A DNA stretch of 64,000 nucleotides from Enterobacter sp. RHBSTW-00994 (GCF_013782625.1 NZ_CP056199.1:4730588-4794587), one strand, 5' to 3'; shown: positions 33,165-44,276, counted from the stretch's first letter. The notes: a model not told the origin generated them from the letters alone. A program made the numbers and translations.

Positions 33165-33650
33165 ATGAAATACGATACCTCCGAGCTTTGCGACATCTAT
33201 CAGGAAGATGTCAACGTCGTAGAACCTCTGTTTTCCAACTTTGGGGGACGGTCGTCGTTTGGCGGACAAATCATCACGGTGAAATGTTTCGAGGATAATG
33301 GGTTGCTGTACGATCTCCTCGAACAAAATGGCCGTGGCCGCATTCTGCTGGTTGATGGTGGCGGCTCTGTGCGTCGTGCATTGATCGATGCAGACCTTGC
33401 CCGTCTTGCCGTGCAAAACGAGTGGGAAGGGATTGTGGTATATGGCTCAGTGCGCCAGGTGGATGACCTGGAAGAGCTGGACCTTGGTATTCAGGCCATC
33501 GCGGCCATCCCGGTTGGTGCAAGTGGTGAAGGCATCGGTGAAAGCGACGTGCGTGTCAATTTCGGCGGCGTAACCTTCTTCTCTGGCGACCACCTCTATG
33601 CCGATAATACCGGCATTATCCTTTCCGAAGATCCGCTGGATATCGAGTAA
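33165..33650 (+). CDS. rraA: RNase E activity regulator RraA
   Basis: RraA binds the C-terminal half of RNase E and dampens RNA decay. The 161-residue protein resembles class II aldolases of the MenG-like fold and forms a trimer in E. coli; it is not a menaquinone methyltransferase despite old annotations. The conserved core [19 protein letters not shown] lies at about residues 57-75. It lies after menA and converges on zapB. Confidence 0.96.
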   Translation: MKYDTSELCDIYQEDVNVVEPLFSNFGGRSSFGGQIITVKCFEDNGLLYDLLEQNGRGRILLVDGGGSVRRALIDADLARLAVQNEWEGIVVYGSVRQVDDLEELDLGIQAIAAIPVGASGEGIGESDVRVNFGGVTFFSGDHLYADNTGIILSEDPLDIE

Positions 33651-33682
33651 CAAAGAGTTTCAACGCATTTCGCGTGAACCAT

Positions 33683-33716
33683 AAAAAAAACCGGGTGGCG
33701 GCGACGCCTTACCCGG
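33683..33716 (-). terminator. Terminator between rraA and zapB
   Basis: CCGGGT and ACCCGG arms with an inner GGCG/CGCC pairing are followed on the reverse strand by eight T residues, so the main use is to end zapB. It may also mark the rraA 3' end. Confidence 0.85.
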
Positions 33717-33746
33717 CTTATGTTCATCTGCATTTCCCGAAAGAAA

Positions 33747-33986
33747 TTAGACCTCTTCCATACGTCCCAACAGCGCCTGCAGACGATCCTGCCAGCCGCT
33801 TTGCTGCTCACGCAGTTGACTGTTTTCGCGTTCAAGTTCTTCGCGACCATGCTGAGCAGACTGCACTTCCTGCGACAGCGTGTTGTTCTTCTCTTTCAGC
33901 TCTTCAATTTCCATTTGCAGCAGCGTGATGGTGTCAATCGCCTGCTGTACTTTCGATTCCAGTTTCTCAAACACTTCTAAAGACAT
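33747..33986 (-). CDS. zapB: Cell division factor ZapB
   Basis: ZapB is a 79-residue, almost entirely coiled-coil protein that assembles at the division site, linked to FtsZ through ZapA. Heptad-rich sequence runs from about residue 5 to the end ([20 protein letters not shown] at the start). The ATG at 33986 has AGGAGAGG upstream. A longer version starting at 34010 would add a basic stretch not found in the family. It converges on rraA and diverges from glpF. Confidence 0.95.
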   Translation of the reverse strand: MSLEVFEKLESKVQQAIDTITLLQMEIEELKEKNNTLSQEVQSAQHGREELERENSQLREQQSGWQDRLQALLGRMEEV

Positions 33987-34085
33987 GATCCTACCTCTCC
34001 TGAATTGCAAGGCGACGCTTTAACGTAAACGCGCATCATATATATGCCGATTGTATGAAGCCCCGCCTCCCCTGTCCAGCGGCAC

Positions 34086-34141
34086 ACCGCGTAGATCGCG
34101 GTTTGCAACACTTTTCGGCCTGGTCCTGGTGCGTTCGCACC
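34086..34141. other. Two small hairpins in the zapB-glpF intergenic region
   Basis: ACCGCG-TAGAT-CGCGGT (34086-34102) and GGTGCG-TT-CGCACC (34128-34141) occur close together in the 398-base gap between divergent genes. Their roles are unclear; neither has a T-run. The rest of the gap holds the glpF promoter and its regulatory sites. Confidence 0.4.
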
Positions 34142-34176
34142 ATATACCCCTAAATTGTTAATAGATTCGTTAATGA

Positions 34177-34192
34177 AATGATTCAGCTCACA
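34177..34192. promoter_or_regulatory. Candidate CRP site upstream of glpF
   Basis: AATGA-TTCAGC-TCACA has a perfect right half and a fair left half of the CRP consensus. The glpFKX operon is known to be activated by CRP in E. coli. Confidence 0.5.
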
Positions 34193-34220
34193 TTCTTACT
34201 TTGATGCAAAAACGCGCTTT

Positions 34221-34239
34221 ATGGCGCGAAAACGCTCAT
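34221..34239. promoter_or_regulatory. Candidate GlpR operator upstream of glpF
   Basis: An imperfect dyad with ATG and CAT at the ends and GCG-AAAA-CGC at the centre resembles GlpR sites. Further AT-rich dyad-like sequence around 34280-34305 (TCGTTAACGA) may be another operator. Assignment rests mainly on the known GlpR control of this operon. Confidence 0.4.
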
Positions 34240-34384
34240 TTTATGACGCAGTACACACATTTTGATTTCGATATTTCTCGTTTTCGCTCGTTAACGATAA
34301 ATTAACACCATGTCTACAGGACATCGTGGCTGTCACGGGCGGTCGCGCTAACAATAAACATTCATTTTTCTTCAGGATCCGATT

Positions 34385-35230
34385 ATGAGTCAAACATCAA
34401 CCTTAAAAGGCCAGTGCATCGCCGAGTTCCTTGGTACCGGGTTGTTGATTTTCTTCGGGGTAGGCTGTGTTGCTGCACTGAAAGTGGCCGGGGCCAGTTT
34501 CGGTCAGTGGGAAATCAGTATTATCTGGGGTCTGGGTGTGGCAATGGCCATTTACCTGACTGCAGGGGTTTCCGGTGCACATCTTAACCCGGCGGTGACC
34601 ATCGCGTTGTGGCTGTTCGCGTGCTTCGACCGACGCAAAGTTGTACCTTACATCGTTTCACAATTTGCCGGCGCATTTTGCGCAGCAGCATTAGTTTACG
34701 GGCTTTATTACAATCTTTTCATCGACTTCGAACAGACGCATCATATGGTGCGCGGCAGTGTCGAAAGTCTTGATCTGGCAGGTATCTTCTCAACGTATCC
34801 GAACCCGCATATCAATTTTGTGCAGGCCTTCGCGGTTGAAATGGTGATTACCGCTATCCTGATGGGCGTCATTATGGCGCTGGGTGATGATGGTAACGGC
34901 ATCCCACGTGGGCCACTGGCCCCGTTGTTGATTGGTCTGCTGATTGCGGTGATTGGTGCATCAATGGGCCCATTAACGGGCTTTGCGATGAACCCGGCAC
35001 GTGATATTGGCCCAAAAACCTTCGCCTTCTTTGCAGGATGGGGTGACGTAGCCTTCACCGGCGGTAAAGATATTCCTTACTTCCTGGTGCCACTGTTTGG
35101 CCCAATCGTAGGGGCTGCGCTGGGTGCATTCGGCTATCGCAAATTAATTGGTCGCCACTTACCGTGCGACACCTGTGTGGAAGAGGAGAAGGACATGACT
35201 TCTGCCGCACAACCAAAAGCTTCGCTGTAA
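34385..35230 (+). CDS. glpF: Glycerol facilitator GlpF
   Basis: GlpF is an inner-membrane aquaglyceroporin that lets glycerol diffuse into the cell. The 281-residue protein has six membrane spans, two half-helices with NPA motifs (68-70 and 203-205) and the selectivity arginine R206 in NPARD. It is the first gene of glpFKX; GlpK traps the glycerol as glycerol 3-phosphate. It is 21 bases upstream of glpK. Confidence 0.97.
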   Translation: MSQTSTLKGQCIAEFLGTGLLIFFGVGCVAALKVAGASFGQWEISIIWGLGVAMAIYLTAGVSGAHLNPAVTIALWLFACFDRRKVVPYIVSQFAGAFCAAALVYGLYYNLFIDFEQTHHMVRGSVESLDLAGIFSTYPNPHINFVQAFAVEMVITAILMGVIMALGDDGNGIPRGPLAPLLIGLLIAVIGASMGPLTGFAMNPARDIGPKTFAFFAGWGDVAFTGGKDIPYFLVPLFGPIVGAALGAFGYRKLIGRHLPCDTCVEEEKDMTSAAQPKASL

Positions 35231-36760
<1,530 letters not shown>

Positions 36761-36762
36761 TT

Positions 36763-36820
36763 CCCCTCACCCTCACCTTCTCCCCTTTGGGGAGAGGGTT
36801 ACCCAGACCGCGCCCCTCTC
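36763..36820. repeat. Palindromic intergenic repeat, copy C (glpK-glpX gap)
   Basis: CCCCTCACCCTCACC is followed by the tight hairpin CTCCCC-TTT-GGGGAG (36779-36793) and a GGGTTACCC segment. It is an intercistronic copy of the window's repeat family, between two genes of one operon. Confidence 0.6.
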
Positions 36821-36869
36821 CACTCTGTGATAAACTTCGTGCAATTCCTTTTGACTGCACGAGTATCAA

Positions 36870-37880
36870 ATGAGACGTGAACTTGCTATCGAATTTTCCC
36901 GCGTAACCGAAGCCGCCGCTCTGGCTGGCTATAAATGGTTGGGCCGTGGCGATAAAAATATCGCTGACGGTGCAGCCGTCCATGCCATGCGCATTATGCT
37001 TAATCAGGTCAACATTGATGGCACGATTGTCATTGGCGAAGGCGAAATTGACGAAGCCCCCATGCTCTACATCGGTGAAAAAGTCGGGACCGGCAAAGGA
37101 GATGCCGTTGATATCGCAGTCGACCCCATCGAAGGCACGCGAATGACCGCGATGGGCCAGGCCAATGCGCTGGCGGTACTGGCTGTGGGTGATAAAGGCT
37201 GCTTTCTCAATGCGCCCGATATGTACATGGAAAAGCTGATTGTCGGCCCGGGTGCAAAAGGCGCTATTGACCTCAGCCTTCCGCTGGAAGAGAACCTGCG
37301 CAATATCGCCGCTGCACTGAATAAACCGCTTAGCGAGCTCACCGTGACCATTCTGGCGAAACCGCGCCACGATGCCACCATCGCTCAGATGCAAACGCTC
37401 GGCGTGCGCGTGTTTGCGATCCCTGATGGCGACGTTGCCGCCTCAATTCTGACCTGTATGCCAGACAGTGAAGTGGATGTGCTTTACGGCATCGGCGGTG
37501 CGCCTGAAGGCGTCGTATCTGCCGCCGTTATCCGTGCGCTGGATGGTGATATGCAGGCTCGTCTATTGGCTCGTCATGATGTTAAAGGCGACAGCGAAGA
37601 AAACCGCCGTATTGGCGAACAAGAGCTGGCACGTTGCGAAGCAATGGGGATTGAAGCCAATAAAGTACTTTCACTGGATGAGATGGCCCGCAGTGATAAT
37701 GTTATTTTCTCGGCGACCGGTATTACCAAAGGCGATCTGCTGGACGGCATTACCCGCAAGGGCAATATGGCAACAACTGAAACGCTGCTGATCCGCGGAA
37801 AATCACGCACTATCCGCCGTATTCAGTCTATCCATTATCTCGATCGCAAAGACCCTGACGTGCAGACCCACATTCTGTAA
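36870..37880 (+). CDS. glpX: Fructose-1,6-bisphosphatase class II
   Basis: GlpX dephosphorylates fructose 1,6-bisphosphate for gluconeogenesis from glycerol. The 336-residue protein shows class II metal-binding motifs GEGEIDEAPM (near residue 54) and DPIEGT (near 85). It is the third gene of glpFKX, separated from glpK by a repeat of about 60 bases. A perfect 10-base hairpin follows the stop. Confidence 0.96.
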   Translation: MRRELAIEFSRVTEAAALAGYKWLGRGDKNIADGAAVHAMRIMLNQVNIDGTIVIGEGEIDEAPMLYIGEKVGTGKGDAVDIAVDPIEGTRMTAMGQANALAVLAVGDKGCFLNAPDMYMEKLIVGPGAKGAIDLSLPLEENLRNIAAALNKPLSELTVTILAKPRHDATIAQMQTLGVRVFAIPDGDVAASILTCMPDSEVDVLYGIGGAPEGVVSAAVIRALDGDMQARLLARHDVKGDSEENRRIGEQELARCEAMGIEANKVLSLDEMARSDNVIFSATGITKGDLLDGITRKGNMATTETLLIRGKSRTIRRIQSIHYLDRKDPDVQTHIL

Positions 37881-37900
37881 AACCGTTTGATCGATAGAGC

Positions 37901-37924
37901 TTTCCAGCCCAAATGGGCTGGAAA
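37901..37924 (+). terminator. Hairpin downstream of glpX, probable terminator
   Basis: TTTCCAGCCC-AAAT-GGGCTGGAAA is a perfect 10-base stem with a 4-base loop. The downstream tract is only TCTTC, so termination may be partial. Confidence 0.65.
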
Positions 37925-37976
37925 TCTTCACCACAAGTACGGAAGATAGAACAGAGAAACAGCACAGGAGAAGATC

Positions 37977-38723
37977 ATGGCGGACTGGGTAACAGGTAAA
38001 GTCACAAAGGTACAATTCTGGACCGATGCGCTCTTTAGCCTCACCGTGCATGCCCCCGTTCAGCCGTTTACGGCCGGGCAATTTGCCAAACTGGGTCTGG
38101 ATGTCGACGGCGAGCGCGTGCAGCGCGCATATTCTTACGTCAACGCACCGGATAACCCGGACCTTGAGTTTTATCTTGTCACCGTCCCGGACGGCAAACT
38201 CAGCCCACGCCTCGCCGCGCTAAAACCTGGCGATGACGTGCAGATTGTGAGTGAAGCGGCTGGTTTCTTCGTGCTGGATGAAATTCCGGATTGTGAAACT
38301 CTCTGGATGTTGGCAACCGGTACAGCCATTGGCCCTTATCTTTCGATTCTGCAGTACGGAAACGATCTGGAACGGTTTAAAAATATCGTACTGGTTCACG
38401 CCGCACGCTATGCCGCAGACCTGAGCTATCTGCCATTGATGCAGGAACTGGAAAAACAGTATGGCGGGAAACTCAGGATCCAGACTGTTGTCAGCCGTGA
38501 AACCGCCGCAGGTTCACTGACCGGGCGCGTCCCGGCATTGATTGAGAGTGGTACGCTGGAAGAGGTTGTTGGTCTGCCGATGAATACCGAAACCAGCCAC
38601 GTGATGCTGTGCGGAAATCCGCAGATGGTGCGAGACACACAACAACTCCTGAAAGAGACCCGACAAATGACGAAGCACCTTCGTCGTCGACCGGGCCACA
38701 TGACCGCTGAACACTACTGGTGA
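37977..38723 (+). CDS. fpr: Ferredoxin/flavodoxin-NADP(+) reductase
   Basis: Fpr is a 248-residue FAD enzyme that passes electrons from NADPH to flavodoxin or ferredoxin. The FAD-binding motif RAYSYVNAP lies near residues 50-58, GTAIGPYLS in the NADP domain near 115, and the family's C-terminal tryptophan ends the protein. It has a GGAG ribosome site. SoxS control is known in E. coli but I did not identify a site. It is directly end-to-end with yiiR with no bases between stops. Confidence 0.96.
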   Translation: MADWVTGKVTKVQFWTDALFSLTVHAPVQPFTAGQFAKLGLDVDGERVQRAYSYVNAPDNPDLEFYLVTVPDGKLSPRLAALKPGDDVQIVSEAAGFFVLDEIPDCETLWMLATGTAIGPYLSILQYGNDLERFKNIVLVHAARYAADLSYLPLMQELEKQYGGKLRIQTVVSRETAAGSLTGRVPALIESGTLEEVVGLPMNTETSHVMLCGNPQMVRDTQQLLKETRQMTKHLRRRPGHMTAEHYW

Positions 38724-39143
38724 TCAGCGGTACTTCACCTCAAGCGTATCTTTACCGTACTTGTTTTCGTTCTGGGAGCCGACCATCGCGCCCAGATCGA
38801 TAATCATCATCACAAAGATGATCGCCGGAACGAGTTTCCCCACGGCCCAGGGTAAAATTGATGGCAGCATTGACCAGTTACCTGCCACCAGCATCCACGC
38901 CAGCACAACCAGCAAAGCCCACAGCCCCGAACGTCCGCGATCGTGAAGGCGTTTCACGACAACCGCCGCCGTTGGCCAGAGCAGGCACACCAGTGCAAAC
39001 GCCGCAGTTTGCGTGCTTAACCACGCATTATAGGCGACGAAAAACAGGAGCAGCATGGCAACAACCCACGTCACCATCCAGATCCAAAAATCACGGCGTC
39101 CAATACGCCCTTTGAATGAAAACAACCACTGCTGTATGGTCAT
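38724..39143 (-). CDS. yiiR: DUF805 membrane protein YiiR
   Basis: This 139-residue protein has the DUF805 hallmark near the N-terminus (SFKGRIGRRDFWIW) and about three to four hydrophobic segments. The function is unknown. I chose the ATG at 39143 because the conserved family start is MTIQQWLFSFKGRI and AAGGAACC precedes it; a start at 39203 would add 20 unsupported residues. Its stop abuts the fpr stop on the other strand, leaving no room for a separate terminator. Confidence 0.85.
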   Translation of the reverse strand: MTIQQWLFSFKGRIGRRDFWIWMVTWVVAMLLLFFVAYNAWLSTQTAAFALVCLLWPTAAVVVKRLHDRGRSGLWALLVVLAWMLVAGNWSMLPSILPWAVGKLVPAIIFVMMIIDLGAMVGSQNENKYGKDTLEVKYR

Positions 39144-39255
39144 GTAAGGTTCCTTATTATCGTATAACGCGCATTTTACCCTGGAGTTGTGACCTTTTGA
39201 CAAGCCGAGCAGATATCGTTTTAATCATGGACAGTTACGACCAGGGACATTATTG

Positions 39256-39852
39256 ATGAAAAGATGGGCTCACTCTCTTTTACTGTGTTTAACAGCGCTG
39301 AGCGCCAGCTTTTCTCTGCACGCCGCCGACACCACTACCCCGACAACTGCGCCTTATTTACTGGCGGGTGCGCCGTCATTTGATCAGTCCATTAGCCAGT
39401 TTCGGGAAACTTTCAATCGCGATAACCCGACGCTGCCACTGGATGAATTTCGCGCCATTGATAGCGCTCGCGACACGCCAACGCTGACCCGCGCTGCCAG
39501 CAAAATTAATGAAAATTTATACGCCTCCACGGCACTTGAGCGCGGCACGTTAAAAATTAAAAGCATGCAGATAACCTGGCTACCCATTCAAGGGCCAGAG
39601 CAAAAAGCGGCGAAGGCAAAAGCGCTTGAGTATATGAGCGCCATCCTGCGTGCTTTCACACCTGCACTCACCAAAGCGCAAAGCCAGCAAAAACTGCAAA
39701 AGCTCCTCACGTTGGGCAAAAACAAACGTTATTACGCGGATACGGAAGGTGCTGTTCGCTATGTTGTCGCAGATAACGGTGAAAAGGGACTGACCTTCGC
39801 TGTTGAACCGATTAAGCTGGCACTATCTGACGCACTCGGAGGGGCGAATTAA
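39256..39852 (+). CDS. yiiQ: DUF1454 exported protein YiiQ
   Basis: This 198-residue protein has a signal peptide (about residues 1-23, cleavage after LHA-A), so it is probably periplasmic. It has no recognised catalytic motif and belongs to DUF1454, found in enterobacteria. The ATG at 39256 is preferred to the TTG one codon upstream. It lies between yiiR (divergent) and tpiA (downstream, same direction, 111-base gap). Function unknown. Confidence 0.88.
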   Translation: MKRWAHSLLLCLTALSASFSLHAADTTTPTTAPYLLAGAPSFDQSISQFRETFNRDNPTLPLDEFRAIDSARDTPTLTRAASKINENLYASTALERGTLKIKSMQITWLPIQGPEQKAAKAKALEYMSAILRAFTPALTKAQSQQKLQKLLTLGKNKRYYADTEGAVRYVVADNGEKGLTFAVEPIKLALSDALGGAN

Positions 39853-39963
39853 TGACAAAAAGCAAAGCCTTTCGAGGGAAAATCTCTATACTGATTCACA
39901 GACCATGCTGCCCGACAGGGCGGCCATATTCCTTAATTCGCTGACAAAGCGTGGAGAATTGAA

Positions 39964-40731
39964 ATGCGACATCCTTTAGTGATGGGTAACTGGAAACTGA
40001 ACGGCAGCCGCCACATGGTAAACGAGCTGGTTGCGAACCTGCGTAAAGAGCTGGCTGGTGTCACTGGCTGTGCGGTTGCCATCGCTCCGCCGGATATGTA
40101 CCTGGATCTGGCTAAACACGCCGCAGACGGCAGCCACATCGTGCTGGGCGCGCAGAACGTCGACGTTAACCTGTCTGGCGCATTCACCGGCGAAACATCT
40201 GCTGAAATGCTGAAAGATATCGGTGCTAAATACATCATCATCGGCCACTCTGAGCGTCGTACTTACCACAAAGAATCTGACGAGTTCATCGCGAAAAAAT
40301 TTGCTGTGCTGAAAGAGCAGGGTCTGATCCCGGTACTGTGCATCGGTGAAACCGAAGCAGAAAACGAAGCAGGCAAAACCGAAGAAGTGTGTGCACGTCA
40401 GATCGATGCAGTGCTGAAAACTCAGGGCGCGGCAGCATTCGAAGGTGCAGTGATTGCGTACGAGCCAGTATGGGCTATCGGTACAGGCAAATCTGCAACC
40501 CCTGCTCAGGCTCAGGCTGTCCACAAATTTATCCGTGACCACATTGCTAAAGCAGACGCGAAAGTGGCTGAGCAAGTGATCATCCAGTACGGCGGTTCTG
40601 TAAACGCGGCTAACGCAGCAGAGCTGTTCACCCAGCCGGACATCGATGGCGCGCTGGTTGGCGGTGCATCCCTGAAAGCTGACGCTTTCGCGGTGATTGT
40701 TAAAGCAGCAGAAGCCGCTAAACAGGCGTAA
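39964..40731 (+). CDS. tpiA: Triosephosphate isomerase
   Basis: TpiA interconverts dihydroxyacetone phosphate and glyceraldehyde 3-phosphate. The 255-residue TIM barrel has catalytic K11 (GNWKLNG), H95 (GHSERR) and E167 ([12 protein letters not shown]). It has a GGAG ribosome site and is followed by a strong hairpin shared with the convergent transporter gene. Confidence 0.98.
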   Translation: MRHPLVMGNWKLNGSRHMVNELVANLRKELAGVTGCAVAIAPPDMYLDLAKHAADGSHIVLGAQNVDVNLSGAFTGETSAEMLKDIGAKYIIIGHSERRTYHKESDEFIAKKFAVLKEQGLIPVLCIGETEAENEAGKTEEVCARQIDAVLKTQGAAAFEGAVIAYEPVWAIGTGKSATPAQAQAVHKFIRDHIAKADAKVAEQVIIQYGGSVNAANAAELFTQPDIDGALVGGASLKADAFAVIVKAAEAAKQA

Positions 40732-40779
40732 TGCTGTTGTGGCGGTCAGCACTTTGCTGACTCGCCCCGCCAAACAGAA

Positions 40780-40813
40780 GGCCCGGTAAGCGTTAGCGCT
40801 ACCGGGCTTTTTT
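40780..40813. terminator. Terminator after tpiA, REP-like
   Basis: GCCCGGTA-AGCG and GCGCT-ACCGGGC arms around TTA are followed by seven T residues. The sequence resembles a REP element. It overlaps the last bases of the convergent transporter gene. Confidence 0.88.
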
Positions 40814-42116
40814 ACAGTTTGCCCAGGAGGCTAAACCACACATAATCCAGCGGCAGCAGCACCAGATAAGTCGCGACCGCCAGCGCCAGACAAAGCAACA
40901 TCCCTGCCCTTGCCGGCACTTTTCCTAGCCCCATAGCCACCACAATCGGTGATGCCTGATACGGCAGAAGCGGTGTGGAATAGCCCAACACCTGAATCAT
41001 GATCACCGACAACAGCGGAAAGCCAGTTGCATCTGCAAAACTCTGCGCCAGCGTGGTATATAGCGCCGGGACGCCATTAGCAGTCATGATGAAGTTCAGC
41101 ACCGTCGTGATACCAGTGAGCGCCAGGAAGCTGGTAAAGGGTTTATCCGCATCAAGCGGCATCACTTGCAGCAGAGCATCGCCAACCGCAGAGCCAATAC
41201 CGGTTTGCGTCACGGTGATCGCCAGCCCAAGAATGCCTGCAACATAGATACAGGTGCGCATATTCACCCCCGTCGAAAACTCTTCCCCGGTAATAAAACC
41301 AATACGTGGCAGCAAAACAATCACCGAGGCCGCCAGACCGGTCCACGCAGGCCCCACTCCATGCCAGCTCTCCGTAACCCACATCACCAGCACCACCGCC
41401 AGCAGCCAGGCGAGACGTTTTTCATCACACCCCATTGGTTCCGGTGGCGTAAGATCCTGTGGCGGTTTTGGGCTACCAGGGAATAGCCAGCAGATCAGGC
41501 CAATCAGAATCAATCCTTTCAGGATCCCCAGTACAGGGGTATGCAGCAGCAGATACGGCACGTAGTTCAGGTGGATGCCATAAGAGCCTTCTGCCGCGCC
41601 GCTCATCACGAGGTTAGGCACGTTGGCGGGGAGAATCGTTGCGGAGAGCTGGAATGTACCAAAGCCCACAGCCAGTGCCAGGCCAAACCATGCCCGTGAA
41701 CCGTCTGTAATACTGGCGCGTTTCGCCATCGCCGCCACAATCGGCATCAGCAACGCGATACGCCCCATGTTTGACGGCATCACAAACGCCAGCGCGTAAC
41801 TCAGCAATACCACGCTTGCTACCATCAGCAGCCAGGAGTCGGTCAATTTGGCGGACAGCGCCCGCGCGGCCCTGTCCGCCAGACCCGTCTTACGAATGGC
41901 GACGCCGAGGACAAATCCGCTGAACACCAGCCAAAATGCCGACGACGCGAAACCGCCAAAAATCACATCAGCGGGCGCAATTTTTGCCATCATCGCTGCC
42001 GTAAAAAACAGCAGCGCGGTAATAAATTCCGGCAGGAGCGATGTCGCCCACAGCACGATGGTAATGCCAACGATCAGCGAGGGCAGAAACAGAGGGTGAG
42101 TAAACCAGAGCGACAT
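40812..42116 (-). CDS. SLC13/DASS-family anion transporter, substrate unknown
   Basis: This 434-residue inner-membrane protein has about 11-12 hydrophobic segments and the two-repeat layout of the sodium/dicarboxylate/sulfate (SLC13, COG0471) family. In the positions where the family usually has two Ser-Asn-Thr motifs, I see SNM (115-117) and ANG (346-348), so the substrate site is atypical. A LPYQASP segment lies near residue 385. The start at 42116 follows GGAGACAGGT. I recall no counterpart between tpiA and cdh in E. coli K-12. The nearby sbp suggests sulfate as one possibility, but the sequence does not establish it; dicarboxylates are equally possible. Confidence 0.8.
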   Translation of the reverse strand: MSLWFTHPLFLPSLIVGITIVLWATSLLPEFITALLFFTAAMMAKIAPADVIFGGFASSAFWLVFSGFVLGVAIRKTGLADRAARALSAKLTDSWLLMVASVVLLSYALAFVMPSNMGRIALLMPIVAAMAKRASITDGSRAWFGLALAVGFGTFQLSATILPANVPNLVMSGAAEGSYGIHLNYVPYLLLHTPVLGILKGLILIGLICWLFPGSPKPPQDLTPPEPMGCDEKRLAWLLAVVLVMWVTESWHGVGPAWTGLAASVIVLLPRIGFITGEEFSTGVNMRTCIYVAGILGLAITVTQTGIGSAVGDALLQVMPLDADKPFTSFLALTGITTVLNFIMTANGVPALYTTLAQSFADATGFPLLSVIMIQVLGYSTPLLPYQASPIVVAMGLGKVPARAGMLLCLALAVATYLVLLPLDYVWFSLLGKL

Positions 42117-42189
42117 ACCTGTCTCCTGTAGATTTTTTCAGCAAGTCTACGGCGACAGGCAGTGCGAGTAAACGCTATTTATGGTGGGG

Positions 42190-42939
42190 TCAATTCAGGA
42201 TATCGCATTGATGATCCTGTAATTCCTCAGCAGATGCACGGTTAAACATAAACAGATTACGTTCGGTTGCCAGCAGAACAAACGAGCCGTCAGACTGCTG
42301 TACCATCGCCAGCGCAAAACGCCCCATATGGTCGCGCGCTTCAGGAACCTCTTCCGCCAGCATCAGGAAGGGACTGCGCTGCACCAGCTCGTTCTCCGTG
42401 ACCCGACGCGCGAGATACTCATGTCCTTCCAGCCCGCCCGGCAACGGCAGCCACTGGGTGCTGATCTCCCCCTGGCTGGTATTGAGCTTCTCACGTACAT
42501 CCGGGCGCAGGCAGGAAATATGAATATGGAAATGATTTTGCGTCCGCCCTGTCGGCGAATTGATGGTCAGCGAAATCGCACTGTCAGGGACTTTTGAGCC
42601 ATGCTTCAGGCTCATAAAGCTGCGCGACTGCCACGCCAGCCAGAAGAAGTTGGGGGTATGAGGCTCCGTCAGAAGCGGACTTTCCGTTCCATTGATGCGA
42701 TACGTCGGCATCAGCAGATATTGCAACGGCCCGTTGCGATCTTTGAAAATCACATAGCCCGCGTCCGTTTTTACCTGAGCACAAGGTGCGGGATGACGAT
42801 TTTGCAGCTGATTCGGCACACACTGTTCAAGCACGATATGGCGTAACGCATCCGGGTTACCGGACTTTTTCCAGAACCAGCCACCGGCAGCGAGCGCAAT
42901 GACGACCAGCGTCAGTAAAAGATAACCTGCTTTTTTCAT
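42190..42939 (-). CDS. cdh: CDP-diacylglycerol pyrophosphatase
   Basis: Cdh hydrolyses CDP-diacylglycerol to CMP and phosphatidate. The 249-residue protein is anchored by an N-terminal membrane segment (about 4-23), with the catalytic domain outside the cytoplasm, and contains the HIT-like catalytic motif [10 protein letters not shown]. The ATG at 42939 matches E. coli; an extension to 42993 is not supported. It lies 111 bases downstream of sbp, beyond the sbp terminator. Confidence 0.93.
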   Translation of the reverse strand: MKKAGYLLLTLVVIALAAGGWFWKKSGNPDALRHIVLEQCVPNQLQNRHPAPCAQVKTDAGYVIFKDRNGPLQYLLMPTYRINGTESPLLTEPHTPNFFWLAWQSRSFMSLKHGSKVPDSAISLTINSPTGRTQNHFHIHISCLRPDVREKLNTSQGEISTQWLPLPGGLEGHEYLARRVTENELVQRSPFLMLAEEVPEARDHMGRFALAMVQQSDGSFVLLATERNLFMFNRASAEELQDHQCDILN

Positions 42940-42995
42940 TACCCATTCCCTGAATCCGTTTGACGTGAAAGAGTAACGCAAAATGATGACCAAAT

Positions 42996-43025
42996 AAAAA
43001 ACCCGGTGGATTTCTCACACCGGGT
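42996..43025 (-). terminator. Terminator of sbp
   Basis: On the reverse strand ACCCGGTG-N9-CACCGGGT is followed by five T residues. It separates sbp from cdh. Confidence 0.85.
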
Positions 43026-43050
43026 CACCGTGTCATTCATTTTCAAACGC

Positions 43051-44040
43051 TTAGCGTTTGCTGATCTGGTCGAACGTTCCGCCATTTGAGAAGTGTTCTT
43101 TCTGCGCTTTCGCCCAGCCACCGAACTCATCGTCAATGGTGAAGAGTTTCAGTTTAGGGAACTCGCTGTCATATTTCTTCGCCACTTCGGGATCGCGAGG
43201 GCGATAGAAGTTCTTCGCGGCGATTTCCTGGCCTTCCGGTGAGTAGAGATACTTCAGGTAGGCTTCAGCCACCGCTTTGGTATCTTTCTTCTCAACAACT
43301 TTGTCCACAACAGAGACCGTTGGCTCAGCCAGAATAGATTCGCTTGGGGTCACGATTTCAAACTTGTCTTTGCCCAGCTCGTTTGTCGCCAGCAGTGCTT
43401 CGTTTTCCCATGCAATCAGCACGTCACCAATCCCACGTTCAACGAAGGTATTGGTTGCACCGCGAGCACCAGAATCCAGCACTTCTACATTTTTAAACAA
43501 GGATTTGACGAAGTCCTGCGCTTTTGCCTGGTCACCGTTATTGTGATGCAGCGCGTAACCCCAGGCCGCCAGGTAGTTCCAGCGTGCGCCACCAGAGCTT
43601 TTCGGGTTCGGGGTGATAACAGAAACGCCCGGTTTGATCAGGTCATTCCAGTCATGAATTTGTTTTGGGTTGCCTTTGCGCACCAGAAAAACGATGGTCG
43701 ACGTATAGGGTGCGGAGTTATCCGGCAGGCGCTTGATCCAGTTCTTATCGATACGGCCACGCTCGGCAATCGCATCGACGTCGTATGCCAACGCCAGGGT
43801 GACCACATCAGCTTCGATACCGTTGATAACAGACGTTGCCTGCTTACCGGAACCACCATGAGACTGGCGGATCACCACGTTGTCACCGGTTTCCTGTTTG
43901 TAGTGTGCAGCAAATGCTTTGTTGTACTGATCGTAGAGTTCACGCGTCGGATCGTATGACACGTTCAGTAACTGGATATCCTTTGCCAGAACGCTGGTCG
44001 ATGCCAGCAATAATGTTAAACCCACGCCCCATTTATTCAT
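43051..44040 (-). CDS. sbp: Periplasmic sulfate-binding protein
   Basis: Sbp delivers sulfate to the CysTWA importer. The 329-residue precursor has a signal peptide (1-19, cleavage after VLA). The mature part keeps the family motifs [13 protein letters not shown] and [10 protein letters not shown], the latter forming the anion site. It is monocistronic and ends at a hairpin terminator. CysB control is expected but no site was assigned. Confidence 0.97.
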   Translation of the reverse strand: MNKWGVGLTLLLASTSVLAKDIQLLNVSYDPTRELYDQYNKAFAAHYKQETGDNVVIRQSHGGSGKQATSVINGIEADVVTLALAYDVDAIAERGRIDKNWIKRLPDNSAPYTSTIVFLVRKGNPKQIHDWNDLIKPGVSVITPNPKSSGGARWNYLAAWGYALHHNNGDQAKAQDFVKSLFKNVEVLDSGARGATNTFVERGIGDVLIAWENEALLATNELGKDKFEIVTPSESILAEPTVSVVDKVVEKKDTKAVAEAYLKYLYSPEGQEIAAKNFYRPRDPEVAKKYDSEFPKLKLFTIDDEFGGWAKAQKEHFSNGGTFDQISKR

Positions 44041-44192
44041 CGCCCAGCTCTCTTATGTAGTGTTTTGATGAATGCAGCGTGCCAGAAAGATATCCAATGA
44101 TTAAAGAATAAAAAAAGATTGGCTATAACGTAGAGGAATAAAAAGTGACTTTGAGCGGGCGGACACCTTTACTCACGGGAGAGAGGAAACAT

Positions 44193-44224
44193 AAAAAAAC
44201 GGTAACCATTAGGTTACCGTTTTG
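44193..44224. terminator. Hairpin terminator between sbp and pfkA
   Basis: AACGGTAACC and GGTTACCGTT arms are flanked by A- and T-runs. It lies downstream of pfkA on the reverse strand and would end the pfkA transcript there. Confidence 0.8.
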
Positions 44225-44238
44225 CATTGACCTCGCAG

Positions 44239-44264
44239 GCCCGATAAGCACAGCAGCACCGGGC
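44239..44264. repeat. REP-like palindrome at the pfkA 3' end
   Basis: GGCCCG-ATAAGC and GCA-CCGGGC form a REP-like imperfect hairpin 12 bases after the pfkA stop, before the terminator. Confidence 0.45.
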
Positions 44265-44276
44265 AACAGACAATGA

